64,000 nt of DNA. Origin: Microvirga ossetica. GTDB lineage: Bacteria; Pseudomonadota; Alphaproteobacteria; Rhizobiales; Beijerinckiaceae. The first letter of the stretch is position 1. Every line of letters begins with the position of its first letter. The stretch covers positions 310,001-374,000 of the forward strand of contig NZ_CP016617.1 in NCBI RefSeq assembly GCF_002741015.1. The letters run 5' to 3'. Position numbers and translations under genes: made by a program. Of the stretch, positions 33,692 to 43,110 are shown piece by piece. The notes beneath the pieces are model-generated. The model was not told the DNA's origin and searched no databases. It worked only from the letters and a program-made list of their open reading frames with translations.

Positions 33692-34618
33692 ATGCTCAGG
33701 GTGGAGGGGATTGCGGCCTTTGTTGCAGCGGTGGAGGGCGGCTCGATCAGCGAAGCGGCCCGGCGCCTGCGCCTGTCGAAGTCGGTCGTCAGCGAACGAC
33801 TGGCAGAACTGGAAAGGTCTCTCGGAGGTCAACTGCTGCGCCGTACAACGCGCAAGCTGACGCTGACCGAGGACGGCGCGGTCTTTCTCGACCGCGCCCG
33901 TCGCATCGTCCGAGAGATCAACGAGGCGGCTGCCGATATGGCGGAGCGGCGGGGTACGCTCACCGGTCCGCTCAGGATCGCTGCCCCTGTCACCTTCGGG
34001 CGGATGCACCTCGGCCCGGCGCTCTACCCCTTCCTCATGCAGCATCCCGGGGTCGAACTGACCCTCGATATGGATGACCGGCGGGTTGATGCATCAGCCG
34101 GTGGTTATGACGCGATCGTGCGCCATGGTGCGATGGCCGACTCCCGGCTTGTGGCTTGGACGCTCGCACCCAGCCGCCGCCTGTTGACGGCTTCGCCCGA
34201 CTATCTGGCTCGCCACGGAACGCCTGCCACACTTTCCGACCTCGAAGGCCATCGTGGCATCTTCTACACCAATCGAGGGATCGCCGACTGGCGCTTTCAA
34301 ACGCCTGATGGTGCAGTCGCCATCCGGGGAAAGCTGGGCCTCGGCATCAACAATGGCGACATGATGCGCGATGCGGTGATTGCCGGCCTCGGTATTGCAC
34401 TGCTGCCCACGTTTATCGCCGGCCCAGCGATCCGGGACGGAAGCCTAGTCGAAGTCGATATCGGCTACAAACCGGAAGCAGAATTCATTTACATGGCGCA
34501 CCCTGAGGGCCGCAATCCATCCGCCAAGTTGCGGGCGATTGCGGACCATCTGAGGAGGGCCTTCGGCAGTCCGCCTTATTGGGAACCGGACGCAGGAGCG
34601 AGCGGCGATCGGAATTAG
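33692..34618 (+). CDS. LysR family transcriptional regulator
   Basis: A 308-residue LysR regulator. The N-terminal winged helix covers AFVAAVEGGSISEAARRLRL and SKSVVSERLAELERSLGGQL; the linker RRTTRKLTLTEDGAVFLDRA follows, then the two-lobed effector domain (GPLRIAAPVTFGRMHLGPAL). This is the CrgA/AaeR-like branch, judging by RRTTRKLTLTE and the LIYTN-type FYTNRG segment. The start at 33692 has no strong ribosome site, but the frame upstream has no similarity. Its divergent orientation suggests control of the SDR and the exported hydrolase. Confidence 0.92.
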   Translation: MLRVEGIAAFVAAVEGGSISEAARRLRLSKSVVSERLAELERSLGGQLLRRTTRKLTLTEDGAVFLDRARRIVREINEAAADMAERRGTLTGPLRIAAPVTFGRMHLGPALYPFLMQHPGVELTLDMDDRRVDASAGGYDAIVRHGAMADSRLVAWTLAPSRRLLTASPDYLARHGTPATLSDLEGHRGIFYTNRGIADWRFQTPDGAVAIRGKLGLGINNGDMMRDAVIAGLGIALLPTFIAGPAIRDGSLVEVDIGYKPEAEFIYMAHPEGRNPSAKLRAIADHLRRAFGSPPYWEPDAGASGDRN

Positions 34619-34841
34619 AACGCGATCAGAGCCAACGGGTATAGGTGCGGCTGCTTCGATCTGGAGACTGATCAATCACCGCAGGCATAGGGCAGTGATG
34701 GGCCGCGTTTGCACTCCTGAGACGAAAGCGTTTGGTCCGCTTCAGCCGTTGAGAGCCGACGTTCACTGGGTAACCGGAACGTGAAAGTCTGACCCATTAG
34801 CAGGTACTCGTTGCGGTATCTCACTAAGAACTGCCTGAGTA

Positions 34842-35651
34842 TCAAACTTCAACATGGAAGTGGAACAGGCGTGCGACCGGGACGCGAGGGAGGCGGACCG
34901 CTTCGATCCGGACGAGACACGCATACAGGATTGCTCCGAGAGAGGGACCCAATAGGTAGATCCATGGGTCTACTGGCACATGTGCCACAAGCGCCGGTCC
35001 AAACGAGCGCGCCGGGTTTGCGCTCGCACCGGAGATGGGGGCCTCCAGCCATACAAGGAGCGAGAGAACCGCTGGCATCACGAGCGGAGTGAAGCGCCGT
35101 GTGCGAGGGTGCGCCGCCGTGGTGAGGATGGCAAGAATGAGCAGGAACGTCACGCCTGCCTCACCCAGCATGGCGGCCCAGGCAGGGACGTCAGGCCCGG
35201 GCTTTGTTGCACCAAAGGCTACGCTTCGTCCCATGGCACCCCAGACAAGGAGAGGCACGGCTCCGACAACACTGCCGGCGAACTGCGCCAAGACGTAGAG
35301 AGCCGCATCGCGCCACGCCAGCTTGCCCTCCAGCCAAAAGGCAAGCGTTATGGCAGGGTTGATGTGTGCACCGCTGATCCGGCCGATGGGCGAGACGGCG
35401 ATCAGGGCGCCGACCGCTCCGAACAATCCTCCCGTCAGAAACAAGCGCGATCCTTCGGAAGGGATCAATCTCGATCCGGGGCTGTCTTGCCCGAACATGA
35501 AGATCACGATGGATACCCCAAGCAGGACCAGCACGGCCGTGCCGATGAATTCGGCCACATACAAAGCGGGGTGCAACCGAGAAGGAGGAGAGGGGTCGCC
35601 GTGCAAGGGCCTGTCTCGGGCGAGCCGCGCGGACGCGCCTTTATCCTGCAT
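34842..35651 (-). CDS. MIP family channel (aquaporin/glycerol facilitator)
   Basis: A 269-residue membrane channel with six hydrophobic helices. Both NPA boxes are intact: SGAHINPAIT and SGASANPARS. The first helix has AEFIGTAVLVLLGVSIVIFM. The selectivity filter cannot be assigned with certainty, but arginine after the second NPA (NPARS) is kept. The gene start overlaps the end of the glycosidase gene upstream by 11 bases, so the two are translated from one message. The N-terminal 28 residues are charged and cytoplasmic. Downstream is a 220-base gap without an obvious terminator. Confidence 0.92.
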   Translation of the reverse strand: MQDKGASARLARDRPLHGDPSPPSRLHPALYVAEFIGTAVLVLLGVSIVIFMFGQDSPGSRLIPSEGSRLFLTGGLFGAVGALIAVSPIGRISGAHINPAITLAFWLEGKLAWRDAALYVLAQFAGSVVGAVPLLVWGAMGRSVAFGATKPGPDVPAWAAMLGEAGVTFLLILAILTTAAHPRTRRFTPLVMPAVLSLLVWLEAPISGASANPARSFGPALVAHVPVDPWIYLLGPSLGAILYACLVRIEAVRLPRVPVARLFHFHVEV

Positions 35652-36957
35652 GATCGCTCATCGTCGGCGATACCGTGGTTCCGTGGCGAAGATCCTGAGC
35701 CGTTTCCTGCTGGGACATGGCATGGGCGCTGCCGAACTGGCTCGGCTGGATGATCGGGAGCGTGAGGCATACGCTCTGCGTCGGCAGAACCCTGCGCCAT
35801 CTCTGGATCAGTTGCTGATAGGCCTTGCCGACGGGCCGGATATTGCGATCCAGATCATAAAGGCCGAGAGGATTCACACGGCCGTTCTCTTCACGCAGGG
35901 CCGTATCCCAATCGACTTGATCCGTCAGCGAGTACCAGGTGAATCCGACGATGGGAACGCCGCTGTTACGTACCCGCAGGACATTGGCCCATTCCTTCCG
36001 CAGCCAAGTGGCCGCTTCATCACCGTTGGCACCCTGTGCCAGGTTCGTCTCGGTGTGCATGACCGGAAGGCGGTAGCGGTCGTAGTACTGCCGCGTGATC
36101 TCTGCGTATCCGAAGATTTCCCCCGCCGCCCAGGTTCGCCCGTCGGGCGCGACCCGATGCTCGTTCGTGATATAATAGTCGTTCCCCATGATGCAGTGCT
36201 GCCGCAGATGGTGCGTCAGGAAGAACTGGTACTCGTCGCGCGTCATGCCGTTGTCCAGGAGGAACTGATACATCTCGGAATCGACGCGGCGACCGTAATT
36301 GAGATCGAGAGACAGGAACCGACGCGCATTCAGGGTCTCGGCGCCCTCAATCGCATCGGGCTCGTCGGCATGAAAATATTCCGACGACTCGCTTTGGATG
36401 AAGATCGCGTCGGGGCGGATCTCGAGAATTGCCGCCATCGCCAAGACATTCGCCTTCACAATATGCTTGAGTGCGGTCACGAACGCCGTGTCGCCGGAAA
36501 GCTGTTCATTCCACCAGCCGTAAGCGGCCGAGAAGGTCGCACAGACGAACATCTCGTTCACGGGCGTATACAGTTGCACCCATGGAAACCGCTGCGCAAA
36601 GGCGCTGGCGTACTCGGCGAACAACGTCGGGAAGTCGGGGTTCTGGAAATTGCCGATCCAGTCCGGCACCCCGAAATGGCAAAGATCGACGATGGGGACG
36701 ATGTCGAGGGTCTTGAGCACACCGAATGTCTCGTCCGGAAAACTCCAGTCATACCGGCCGTGGCCGAGCCAGACGCGGTGAATCGGCGGCCCGTAGCGCA
36801 GGTAGCGGATGTCGAGTTCTTTCAGGAGTTCGAAATCCCTCCGCCAGTGCGCGTAGTGGCCACATTTCTCCATCTCGTCGACGCGAGCGCTGCCGTTCTT
36901 GATCGTCGGATAGCTGTTCTCGATGCCGGTCGCGAACATGAACCAGGGAGCTACCAT
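35641..36957 (-). CDS. Glycoside hydrolase family 1-like protein
   Basis: A 438-residue protein with the TIM-barrel features of family 1 glycosidases. The acid/base glutamate is in YTPVNEMFV and the probable nucleophile in PVMHTETNLAQG (replacing the usual ENG). Other family traits are GIENSYPTI near the N terminus, FGVPDWIGNFQNPDF and the aromatic GFTWYSLTDQVDWD. The family usually runs to about 450 residues. No signal peptide is seen, so it would act on imported glycosides. The altered nucleophile motif places it in a divergent subgroup, and substrate is unknown. It is co-transcribed with the MIP channel. Confidence 0.85.
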   Translation of the reverse strand: MVAPWFMFATGIENSYPTIKNGSARVDEMEKCGHYAHWRRDFELLKELDIRYLRYGPPIHRVWLGHGRYDWSFPDETFGVLKTLDIVPIVDLCHFGVPDWIGNFQNPDFPTLFAEYASAFAQRFPWVQLYTPVNEMFVCATFSAAYGWWNEQLSGDTAFVTALKHIVKANVLAMAAILEIRPDAIFIQSESSEYFHADEPDAIEGAETLNARRFLSLDLNYGRRVDSEMYQFLLDNGMTRDEYQFFLTHHLRQHCIMGNDYYITNEHRVAPDGRTWAAGEIFGYAEITRQYYDRYRLPVMHTETNLAQGANGDEAATWLRKEWANVLRVRNSGVPIVGFTWYSLTDQVDWDTALREENGRVNPLGLYDLDRNIRPVGKAYQQLIQRWRRVLPTQSVCLTLPIIQPSQFGSAHAMSQQETAQDLRHGTTVSPTMSDHAG

Positions 36958-37167
36958 TGCGGGCCTCCAAGCAGGGCCACCCAGAGCCCTTCGAGTAAAG
37001 GGGGTGGGCGGACGAGCCCGACCGACACAGGATACTGGCCCCTCAGGAAATCATACGTTGGTTGCAGGCGGCCGCAAAGGTGCGCCGAGCGGCCGCCTGC
37101 ATCATAGGGCATACTCCGACCGTTATCTTAGAGGGTCGACTACGAGCGGGATAATCAGTCGGTTCCG
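36958..37167. other. Intergenic, nothing recognised
   Basis: About 210 bases between two leftward genes; it should contain the promoter of the glycosidase-channel pair. Confidence 0.4.
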
Positions 37168-37959
37168 TCACGGGTGGGCCGTTCCGGCACCGGCGCGACG
37201 GCACGGCAGCGCGACGAAGGTCCGGATCGCGTCCCCGACCTCCTGCGCAGCCTCGAGGGGGAGGAGGTGTCCGGCTCCGGCAATCTCGATATGGTACGCG
37301 TCGGCCAAGTGGGGCATGACTTCGGCTGCGATCACATGAGGCGGAATGACCGGGTCATCGCTCCCGCCCAGCACCAGAACCGGACAGGCAACCCGCCCGG
37401 CTTCCGCTGTAATGTCCTCACGGCTGCCTTGCGCAAGCCACCAGTTCCAGGCCTCCGGTGAGGTCAGGAGATTGTCCTCGACGCAAATTGCAACGTCCGC
37501 CATCGGGATGGGGCGCCGCGCGATCGTGCGCACGGTCCGCTCCGCCGAGGCACGATCGCCGTGGGTCGCCAGCAACCGGCTCCGCTCTCCCTCGTCCATC
37601 GGTTCTGGCGAGGGCGGCGAGGGAGCCACGAGAACAACGCCTGCCAAACCAGGCGGGTTAGCCGCCGCGCAGGCGAGCGCCAGCTTGCCTCCCATCGAGT
37701 GACCGACGAGAACGTAGCTGTCGAGGCGAAGGCCTGCGATAAGCGTCGCGACCACTTGGGCCACCGCGTCCACGCTGTAGGCTGGCAATGGCGCCGAGCG
37801 ACCGAAGCCGGGAATGTCGATGCGCAGGCAGCGGAAGGTATGCGACAGATCCCCCGTGACGTGGAGCCACGAGCGCAGGGAGCCGGCAAAATAGTGAAGA
37901 ATGACCAAGGCTGGGGTTCCGCTGCCTTGGTCTTGGAGGTGAAGGATAGGCCTGCTCAT
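37168..37959 (-). CDS. Alpha/beta fold hydrolase
   Basis: A 263-residue cytoplasmic alpha/beta hydrolase. The oxyanion region is LVILHYFAGSLRSW, the nucleophile Ser is in VLVGHSMGGKLAL, the acid in VLGGSDDPVIPP and the histidine in GAGHLLPLEAA. A cap insertion covers about residues 115-195. The fold is common to esterases, lactonases and C-C hydrolases, and substrate cannot be assigned. It is a single gene, not coupled to neighbours. Confidence 0.9.
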   Translation of the reverse strand: MSRPILHLQDQGSGTPALVILHYFAGSLRSWLHVTGDLSHTFRCLRIDIPGFGRSAPLPAYSVDAVAQVVATLIAGLRLDSYVLVGHSMGGKLALACAAANPPGLAGVVLVAPSPPSPEPMDEGERSRLLATHGDRASAERTVRTIARRPIPMADVAICVEDNLLTSPEAWNWWLAQGSREDITAEAGRVACPVLVLGGSDDPVIPPHVIAAEVMPHLADAYHIEIAGAGHLLPLEAAQEVGDAIRTFVALPCRRAGAGTAHP

Positions 37960-38331
37960 GTCCTCTCCGTCGGTCGCTCAAGCCGCTACACCCTCTGTCG
38001 CCTCGTGGGCGCTACAGAAGAAGCGGAAGCCCAAGGAGCTTGGAGCATTTGTGGTGTACCGCCAATGGCTATTGCGTGGACGCGTCCCGGATCTGGCCGG
38101 TTCCGGAGGGGAAATCAAACGTTTAATTCGGCATATGAAGGGTCTCACAGGCTCACACCTGAACTTGCCAATTTGACCCAACTCGGACACTTCGGAATGT
38201 AAGCGCATACGACATTAGTGCCTACGGTGGGATCGTTGCTGGGAGCGAATTGGCATCTGGCGTAGAGGCCTCAGCACTCACGATCACCTTGTGTTATAAA
38301 AGCCAAGCCGCGTCCATTGAAGGGCACTGCC
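37960..38331. other. Intergenic, nothing recognised
   Basis: Contains short stretches similar to each other and to 31650-31680 (TTGACCC followed by CGGACA-type words), perhaps leftovers of mobile DNA. No gene supported. Confidence 0.3.
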
Positions 38332-39259
38332 ATGATGATCGCCTCATACCGGAGCTATCGAGCTGTACCGGTCGGTTCTCCCATAAGACGACGAGCCTTC
38401 TATGCCGTGGACAACCTCCTTTCACTCCTGATCGCCGCGGTGCTTACCAGCGTAAACCTGCCGGGTGATGCGAGGGCTGCGGGACCGTCGGAGCCTGGAC
38501 AGTCCTTGGAGGCGCGGATAGAGACGCTGATCCCGGAGATCGACGCCTATACGGCAGGTGGGATGAAGGCCTTCGACGTGCCCGGTCTAGCGCTCGGGAT
38601 CGTCGCCAACGATCGCCTCGTTTACGGCAAAGGTTTCGGTGTGCGAAGCAAGGACGGCGGCGATCCGGTCGACACGCGCACGGTCTTCCAGATCGGCTCG
38701 ACCACCAAGGCCTTTCTCGCCACGACCCTCGCCATCATGGTCGATCGCGACAAGCTCCGCTGGGACGACCGCGTCGTCGATCTCGATCCGGATTTTCAGC
38801 TGAAAGATCCTTGGGTGACCCGCGAGTTTCGCGTCTTCGACCTGCTTGCTCAACGATCCGGACTGCCGCCCTATGCCAACGATGTACTCGGCCTGTTGGG
38901 CCTCGCTGAACCGGCGTTGATCCGATCCCTCCGCTATGTCGAGCCGGCTTCAAACTTCCGGTCGACCTTCGCCTATACCAACATCACCCACCTCTTGGCC
39001 GGTCGCGTTGTGGCGAAGGCCGCAGGCGCTGCCGACGGGGACGGGGTTCTCCGTCAAGAACTGCTTGAGCCGTTGGGGATGAAGGATTCGTCCTACACGG
39101 CCGAAGCCATCGAAGCCGCAGCCAACCACGCGAAGGGTCACCGCTGGACTCCTGAGGGTACGATCGAGGTTCCGTTCACACAACTTTTCCCGTACGATTT
39201 CGGTGGCGAGGGCGACATCAACTCCACTATCGACGATATGGCGCGCTGGGTTCGCCTGC
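38332..39259 (+). pseudogene. Serine hydrolase (beta-lactamase class C family), truncated by IS6
   Basis: About 309 codons of a penicillin-binding-protein-like serine hydrolase. A signal-anchor (DNLLSLLIAAVLTSVNL) precedes the catalytic domain. The SxxK motif is in FQIGSTTKAF, and the YxN motif in FAYTNITHLL. The third motif (HxG or KTG) and the rest of the C terminus are missing: the reading frame enters the left end of an IS6-type element at 39260 and continues only through IS DNA. No remaining part was found beyond the element's right end, so a deletion accompanied insertion. The protein should be non-functional. Confidence 0.85.
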
Positions 39260-40083
39260 GGCTGTGTCGCAAATCTGGAACGGAGGCGAGAGAATGGCTG
39301 AGGCGTCGCCTTGGCTTCAGGCAGCGAGCCTCTCAAACTGCTCGGCGAGTGAGGGCTGCGGATTCCGGGCTTAGATCGCCTGCTGCTTGCGCATCATGTG
39401 GATCATCTCGATCCCGCCCAGGATCACACGAGCGCTGTTCATCGCATTGAACCCGAGCATCGGCCGCACTCGCCGCTTGACGGCCCGATGATCCTGTTCG
39501 ATCCGGTTGTTGAGATAACGACTCTGCCGGATCCGGATCGGCTTCAGCTTCTGCCGTGTTTGGCCTTGCAGCCGGTCTGTCATGTCACAGGACCCGATCG
39601 CCTCCCGGTTGGTCTGGCTGCCGTCGATGACGATCCTCTCGGGCCGGCCATGTCGCTTCAGTGCCTTGCGCAGGAACCGCTTCGCGGCAGCCAGATTGCG
39701 CCGCTGCTGAACCAAAACTCGACCGTGTCACCGTTGCTGTCGATGGCACGGTACAAGTACATCCAGCGGCCGCGGACCTTGATGTAAGTTTCGTCGATAT
39801 GCCACTTGCCGGTGACCGGACGCTTGCGGCGATTGAACCGCTCGAGGAGCTCAGGGGAGTAATGGACAACCCAGCGATGCACCGTAGCATGGTCAACGGA
39901 GATGCCTCGTTCGGCCATCATCTCCTCCAAATTCCGCACGCTGAGGCTGTAAGCCAGATACCAGCGCACGCAGAGCAGGATTACAGAGCGATCAAAATGC
40001 CTGCCCTTGAACACCATGACCTCCGCAACTGTGACTCTGGGCACAGTAGCTGAAACTCTGAAACAAATTGTTGCGACAGATCC
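39260..40083 (-). mobile_element. IS6 family insertion sequence, diverged copy related to copy A
   Basis: Ends GGCTGTGTCGCAAA (39260-39273) and, inverted, GTTGCGACAGATCC (40070-40083) match the termini of the element at 10104-10928. The internal gene is homologous but frameshifted. No matching target duplication flanks it, and different genes lie on each side, as expected after IS-mediated deletion. Confidence 0.75.
39290..40050 (-). pseudogene. IS6 family transposase, frameshifted
   Basis: Reading leftward, the first part (MVFKGRHFDRSVILLCVRWY, helix-turn-helix, WHIDETYIKVRG) ends at EFWFS near 39707. The second part continues in another frame with RRNLAAAKRFLRKALKRHG, the intact IVIDGSQTN aspartate motif and NNRIEQDHRA. 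Compared with copy A at 10 kb, the SERR codons have lost one base here. A further change near the 3' end stops the frame after MRKQQAI, before the usual LAEQF tail. It cannot make a full transposase. Confidence 0.85.
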
Positions 40084-40096
40084 CGTTGGATTGGGC

Positions 40097-40402
40097 ATGA
40101 TGGCACTGTCTGTTTTGATCTTGTCGGATGTTCCTGACATTTACGACGGGCTTATCCGGGGAGATAAGTTCCGATGGCTACTGGCTCTCCACCCTCTGGC
40201 TCGAGAGTCTATCATGGGTGGGCTTGGTGCTTTCATCATGATAGCTGCCATCTATCTCTTGCTCTGGGTTCTTTATGCGAAACCAGTGAAAATCTCACAG
40301 GATGGGGTTGAAGCCTATCCGAGAATCTTCCGGCGCAGCCACACCAGATGGGACGAGGTGGACCAAATCTCGCTCGATAGCACGTACGTCGTTCTCAAAT
40401 AA
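40097..40402 (+). CDS. Hypothetical membrane protein with PH-like C terminus
   Basis: About 101 residues from a methionine just inside the IS right flank: MMALSVLILSDVPDIYDGLI, a second hydrophobic segment (GGLGAFIMIAAIYLLLWVLY) and a soluble tail KISQDGVEAYPRIFRRSHTR followed by WDEVDQISLD that resembles the bacterial PH-like fold. The IS6 element lies 13 bases upstream and no ribosome site is visible, so the true N terminus may have been removed. I do not recognise a named family. Confidence 0.5.
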   Translation: MMALSVLILSDVPDIYDGLIRGDKFRWLLALHPLARESIMGGLGAFIMIAAIYLLLWVLYAKPVKISQDGVEAYPRIFRRSHTRWDEVDQISLDSTYVVLK

Positions 40403-40855
40403 AGGCCTAGCTCGCGGGGGGGTCTTTAGCATTGCGCATACCCGTGCGGTTGGCTCGCTCCTCAAAAGAAATCCTTGACCACATAGACCAGTACCGCCCT
40501 GATCTCACCCGACCTCATTTAACCTCACGCTTATCGGAGTAATCCCAGCCTCTCGGCAAGGCCCTCTTCCACGGACTCGTGAGGACGGGGCTCGACCATG
40601 AGGCAGCCGTCATCGTCTCGAGTGTAGGTCTTGCGAGTTCTAGGGTCAGGACCCACTAAACCGTTTGAAGCGAAGCGTATGGCTTGATTCCGGCGGCTCT
40701 GGGAGGTGTCGTCATTCGATCATCGAATGCGCCGCATCGCTATTCGGATCGGGTCGAGTAAGGCCCACTGGCGCAACTACAGATCTCGTATTAACATCTC
40801 ATTCGACCACTCCAATCCAGTCGAACGAGCTCGGTACAGTGATGTGGCTACGTCG
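40403..40855. other. Intergenic, no gene recognised
   Basis: About 450 bases. GGGTCAGGACCC near 40646 resembles the terminal sequence of the IS5 element at 42.2-43.0 kb (GGGCCAGGACCC in inverted orientation) and may be a solitary IS end. The plus frame leading into the next gene is open but lacks similarity. Confidence 0.35.
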
Positions 40856-42184
40856 ATGCTGCCAGAAACGAAATATGCTCAAAGCGGCGACGTGAGCATT
40901 GCCTATCAGGTGATAGGCGATGGACCGCTCGATCTCCTGATCGTTCCGGGCTTCATCTCCCATCTCGAGCAGGCCTGGGATGATCCGTCATACACGCGGT
41001 TCCTGCAGCGACTGGCGTCCTTCTCGCGGCTGATCCGGTTCGACAAGCGGGGCACTGGTCTCTCGGACCGCATTGCGGAGATCCCGACTCTGGAACAGCG
41101 GATGGATGATGTCCGCGTCGTGATGGATGCCGTGGGCTCACAGCGCGCCGCCCTGTTCGGCATCTCCGAAGGCGGCCCGATGAGCGTCCTGTTCGCCGCC
41201 ACCTATCCGGAACGCACGTCCGCCCTGATCCTTTACGGCAGTATCGCCAAGGGCTCCTGGGCCCCGGACTATCCCTGGGGAGCAAAGCCCAATGCGAACT
41301 GGGAGAAGTGGCTCGAAAGCTTCCGGAAGGAATGGGGTGGTCCGGTTGGCATCGAGTCTTGGGCGCCGTCCATCGCCCATGATGAGCGGTTTCGTCAATG
41401 GTGGGCGAAATATCTGCGTCTGGCAGGCAGCCCCAGTGCTGTCATTCGTCTTTGGCGCATGAACCACCAGATCGATGTCCGCCCCATCCTGCCGGCGATC
41501 CACGTGCCCACGCTCGTCTTGCACCGATCGGGCGATCGGGCCGTCGAGGTCGAACAGGGACGATACCTTGCGGAGCATATTCCCGGCGCGCGGTTCGTCG
41601 AGCTTGCCGGCAACGATCACCTGTGGTGGGTGGGGGATTCAGACTCGATCGGCAATGAGATCGAAGAATTTCTAACCGGCGAGCGCCACGCTGTGGAGCC
41701 TGACCGCATCCTCGTCACCATACTTTTCACGGACATCGTGGCTTCTACCCAGCGCGCGGCGGAAATGGGCGACCGCGGCTGGCGGGACCTGCTCGATCAT
41801 CACAACGCGGTGATGCAGGCGGAAATCGACCACTTCAAGGGTCGCGTCGTCAAGAGCACAGGCGATGGCTATCTCGCTACCTTCGATGGCCCGGCGCGCG
41901 CCATCCATTGCGCTTGCGCCGCCAGCCGGGAAATGCGGCGGCTGGGCATCGAGATACGCTCGGCGGTGCACACCGGCGAAGTCGAGCTCATCGGCAGCGA
42001 TGTCGGCGGCATCACCGTTCACACTGCGGCGCGAGTTCTGGCGCAAGCCAAAGCGAATGAAGTGTGGACCTCGCGCACCGTCAAGGATCTGGTCGCCGGT
42101 TCACGATTCAAGTTCAGCGAACGCGGAACCTACACTCTCAAAGGAGTTTCAGGCGATTGGCCGCTGTTCACGGTCGAACCGTGA
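40856..42184 (+). CDS. Alpha/beta hydrolase-class III adenylate cyclase fusion
   Basis: A 442-residue two-domain protein. Residues about 1-265 form an alpha/beta hydrolase (DLLIVPGFISHLEQAWDD; nucleophile elbow LFGISEGGPMS; histidine in AGNDHLWWVGD). Residues about 275-442 are a cyclase homology domain with metal aspartates in ILFTDIVASTQRA and KSTGDGYLATF and the ITVHTAARV transition region, where the usual Asn is replaced by His or Thr. This fusion occurs in several proteobacteria and mycobacteria; the hydrolase half may sense a small ester or lipid. The ATG at 40856 begins right before hydrolase similarity. Single gene; an IS5 element starts about 25 bases after its stop. Confidence 0.9.
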   Translation: MLPETKYAQSGDVSIAYQVIGDGPLDLLIVPGFISHLEQAWDDPSYTRFLQRLASFSRLIRFDKRGTGLSDRIAEIPTLEQRMDDVRVVMDAVGSQRAALFGISEGGPMSVLFAATYPERTSALILYGSIAKGSWAPDYPWGAKPNANWEKWLESFRKEWGGPVGIESWAPSIAHDERFRQWWAKYLRLAGSPSAVIRLWRMNHQIDVRPILPAIHVPTLVLHRSGDRAVEVEQGRYLAEHIPGARFVELAGNDHLWWVGDSDSIGNEIEEFLTGERHAVEPDRILVTILFTDIVASTQRAAEMGDRGWRDLLDHHNAVMQAEIDHFKGRVVKSTGDGYLATFDGPARAIHCACAASREMRRLGIEIRSAVHTGEVELIGSDVGGITVHTAARVLAQAKANEVWTSRTVKDLVAGSRFKFSERGTYTLKGVSGDWPLFTVEP

Positions 42185-42208
42185 CGAAGCTCGTCGGCGG
42201 CTCTTTAT

Positions 42209-43045
42209 GGTCTGGATTTATAACCAGTAGCTGACGGTCGCGGCGAGGCAGATGGCCGCCAGGAAATTGGTTGCGAGCCGGTCGTAGCGGGTTGCGATCC
42301 GGCGGAAGTCCTTGAGACGACGGAACATGCGCTCGATTGCGTTGCGGGCTCGATAGAGCACGGGCGAAAAGCAGCATTTCCAGAGCCGGTTCACCTTGGG
42401 CGGGATGTTGGGCAGCGTGCCGTTGGCCTCAATCCGCCGCCGGAATGCGTCGGTGTCGTATCCCTTGTCTCCATGCAGGACGCGGCTGGCTGGCAAATGC
42501 TCCAAGAGCTGCTTGGCGGCTTCACAGTCCGCGACGTTGCCACCGGTCAGCAGGAAGGCAATCGGGCGGCACAGCCGATCCGTCAGGGCATGGATTTTAG
42601 TCGAGCGTCCCCCACGCGAGCGCCCAATGGCCTGCTGGTGTTTTCCCCTTTTCCGCCTGAGGCGGAGCGGTGGGCCTTCACGGCAGACGAGTCGATTAAC
42701 ACCTGAGCGGTGGGCCGCCTGCGCTTGCGAGCGCATGAAACAGATCGACCCAGATGCCCTTCGCAGCCCAACGAACGAAGTGGTTGAAGAGGGTCTTGTG
42801 CGGTCCATAGAGACTGGGGGCATCGACCCAGCGCCCGCCAGACTTGAGGACATGGATGATTCCGCTGATCACGCGGCGATCATCGACCCGAGGCTTCCCT
42901 CGCGTATCGGTGGGCAGATGGTTCGCGATCTTCTTGAATTGCTCGTCCGTGAGCCAGAAGCGATTTCGATTCATCAGTGGCCTCCCGACGAGGTCGTGAA
43001 TCACGAAAGCGCCGCCCGCTCAAACTCCTTTATGGGTCCTGGCCC
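42209..43045 (-). mobile_element. IS5 family (IS427-like) insertion sequence
   Basis: Imperfect terminal repeats of GGYCWGGAYYYATAA type are visible near 42209 and, inverted, up to about 43045. They enclose a multi-frame transposase on the minus strand. Exact ends and target duplication are uncertain. Confidence 0.65.
42218..42974 (-). pseudogene. IS5 family transposase, split over three frames
   Basis: The first frame starts MNRNRFWLTDEQFKKIANHL and runs to ASAGGPPLRC. A second frame carries the first catalytic aspartate (QVLIDSSAVKAHRSASGGKG). A third carries QAIGRSRGGRSTKIHALTD, the second aspartate in VLHGDKGYDTDAF and the glutamate in NAIERMFRRLKDF, to the stop at 42218. IS427-type elements normally need one programmed frameshift. 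Two breaks, one near 42700 and one near 42645 (AAAAGGGGAAAA), suggest that at least one is a mutation. Confidence 0.75.
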
Positions 43046-43110
43046 TAGGTTTTTGCATAGGTTGGATACCCGTAAGGGCATAAGACCCGGTCCCGTGAGG
43101 GGCAATACCC

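Noticed and set aside
35323..37107. A 594-codon plus-strand reading frame opposite the glycosidase and aquaporin genes
   Set aside because: It is the antisense shadow of two well-supported genes; its residues are Arg/His/Pro-rich and show no domain.
40640..40660. A solitary IS5 end (GGGTCAGGACCC)
   Set aside because: The word is a self-palindrome and only loosely matches the IS5 terminus. Without a second end it is noted, not called.
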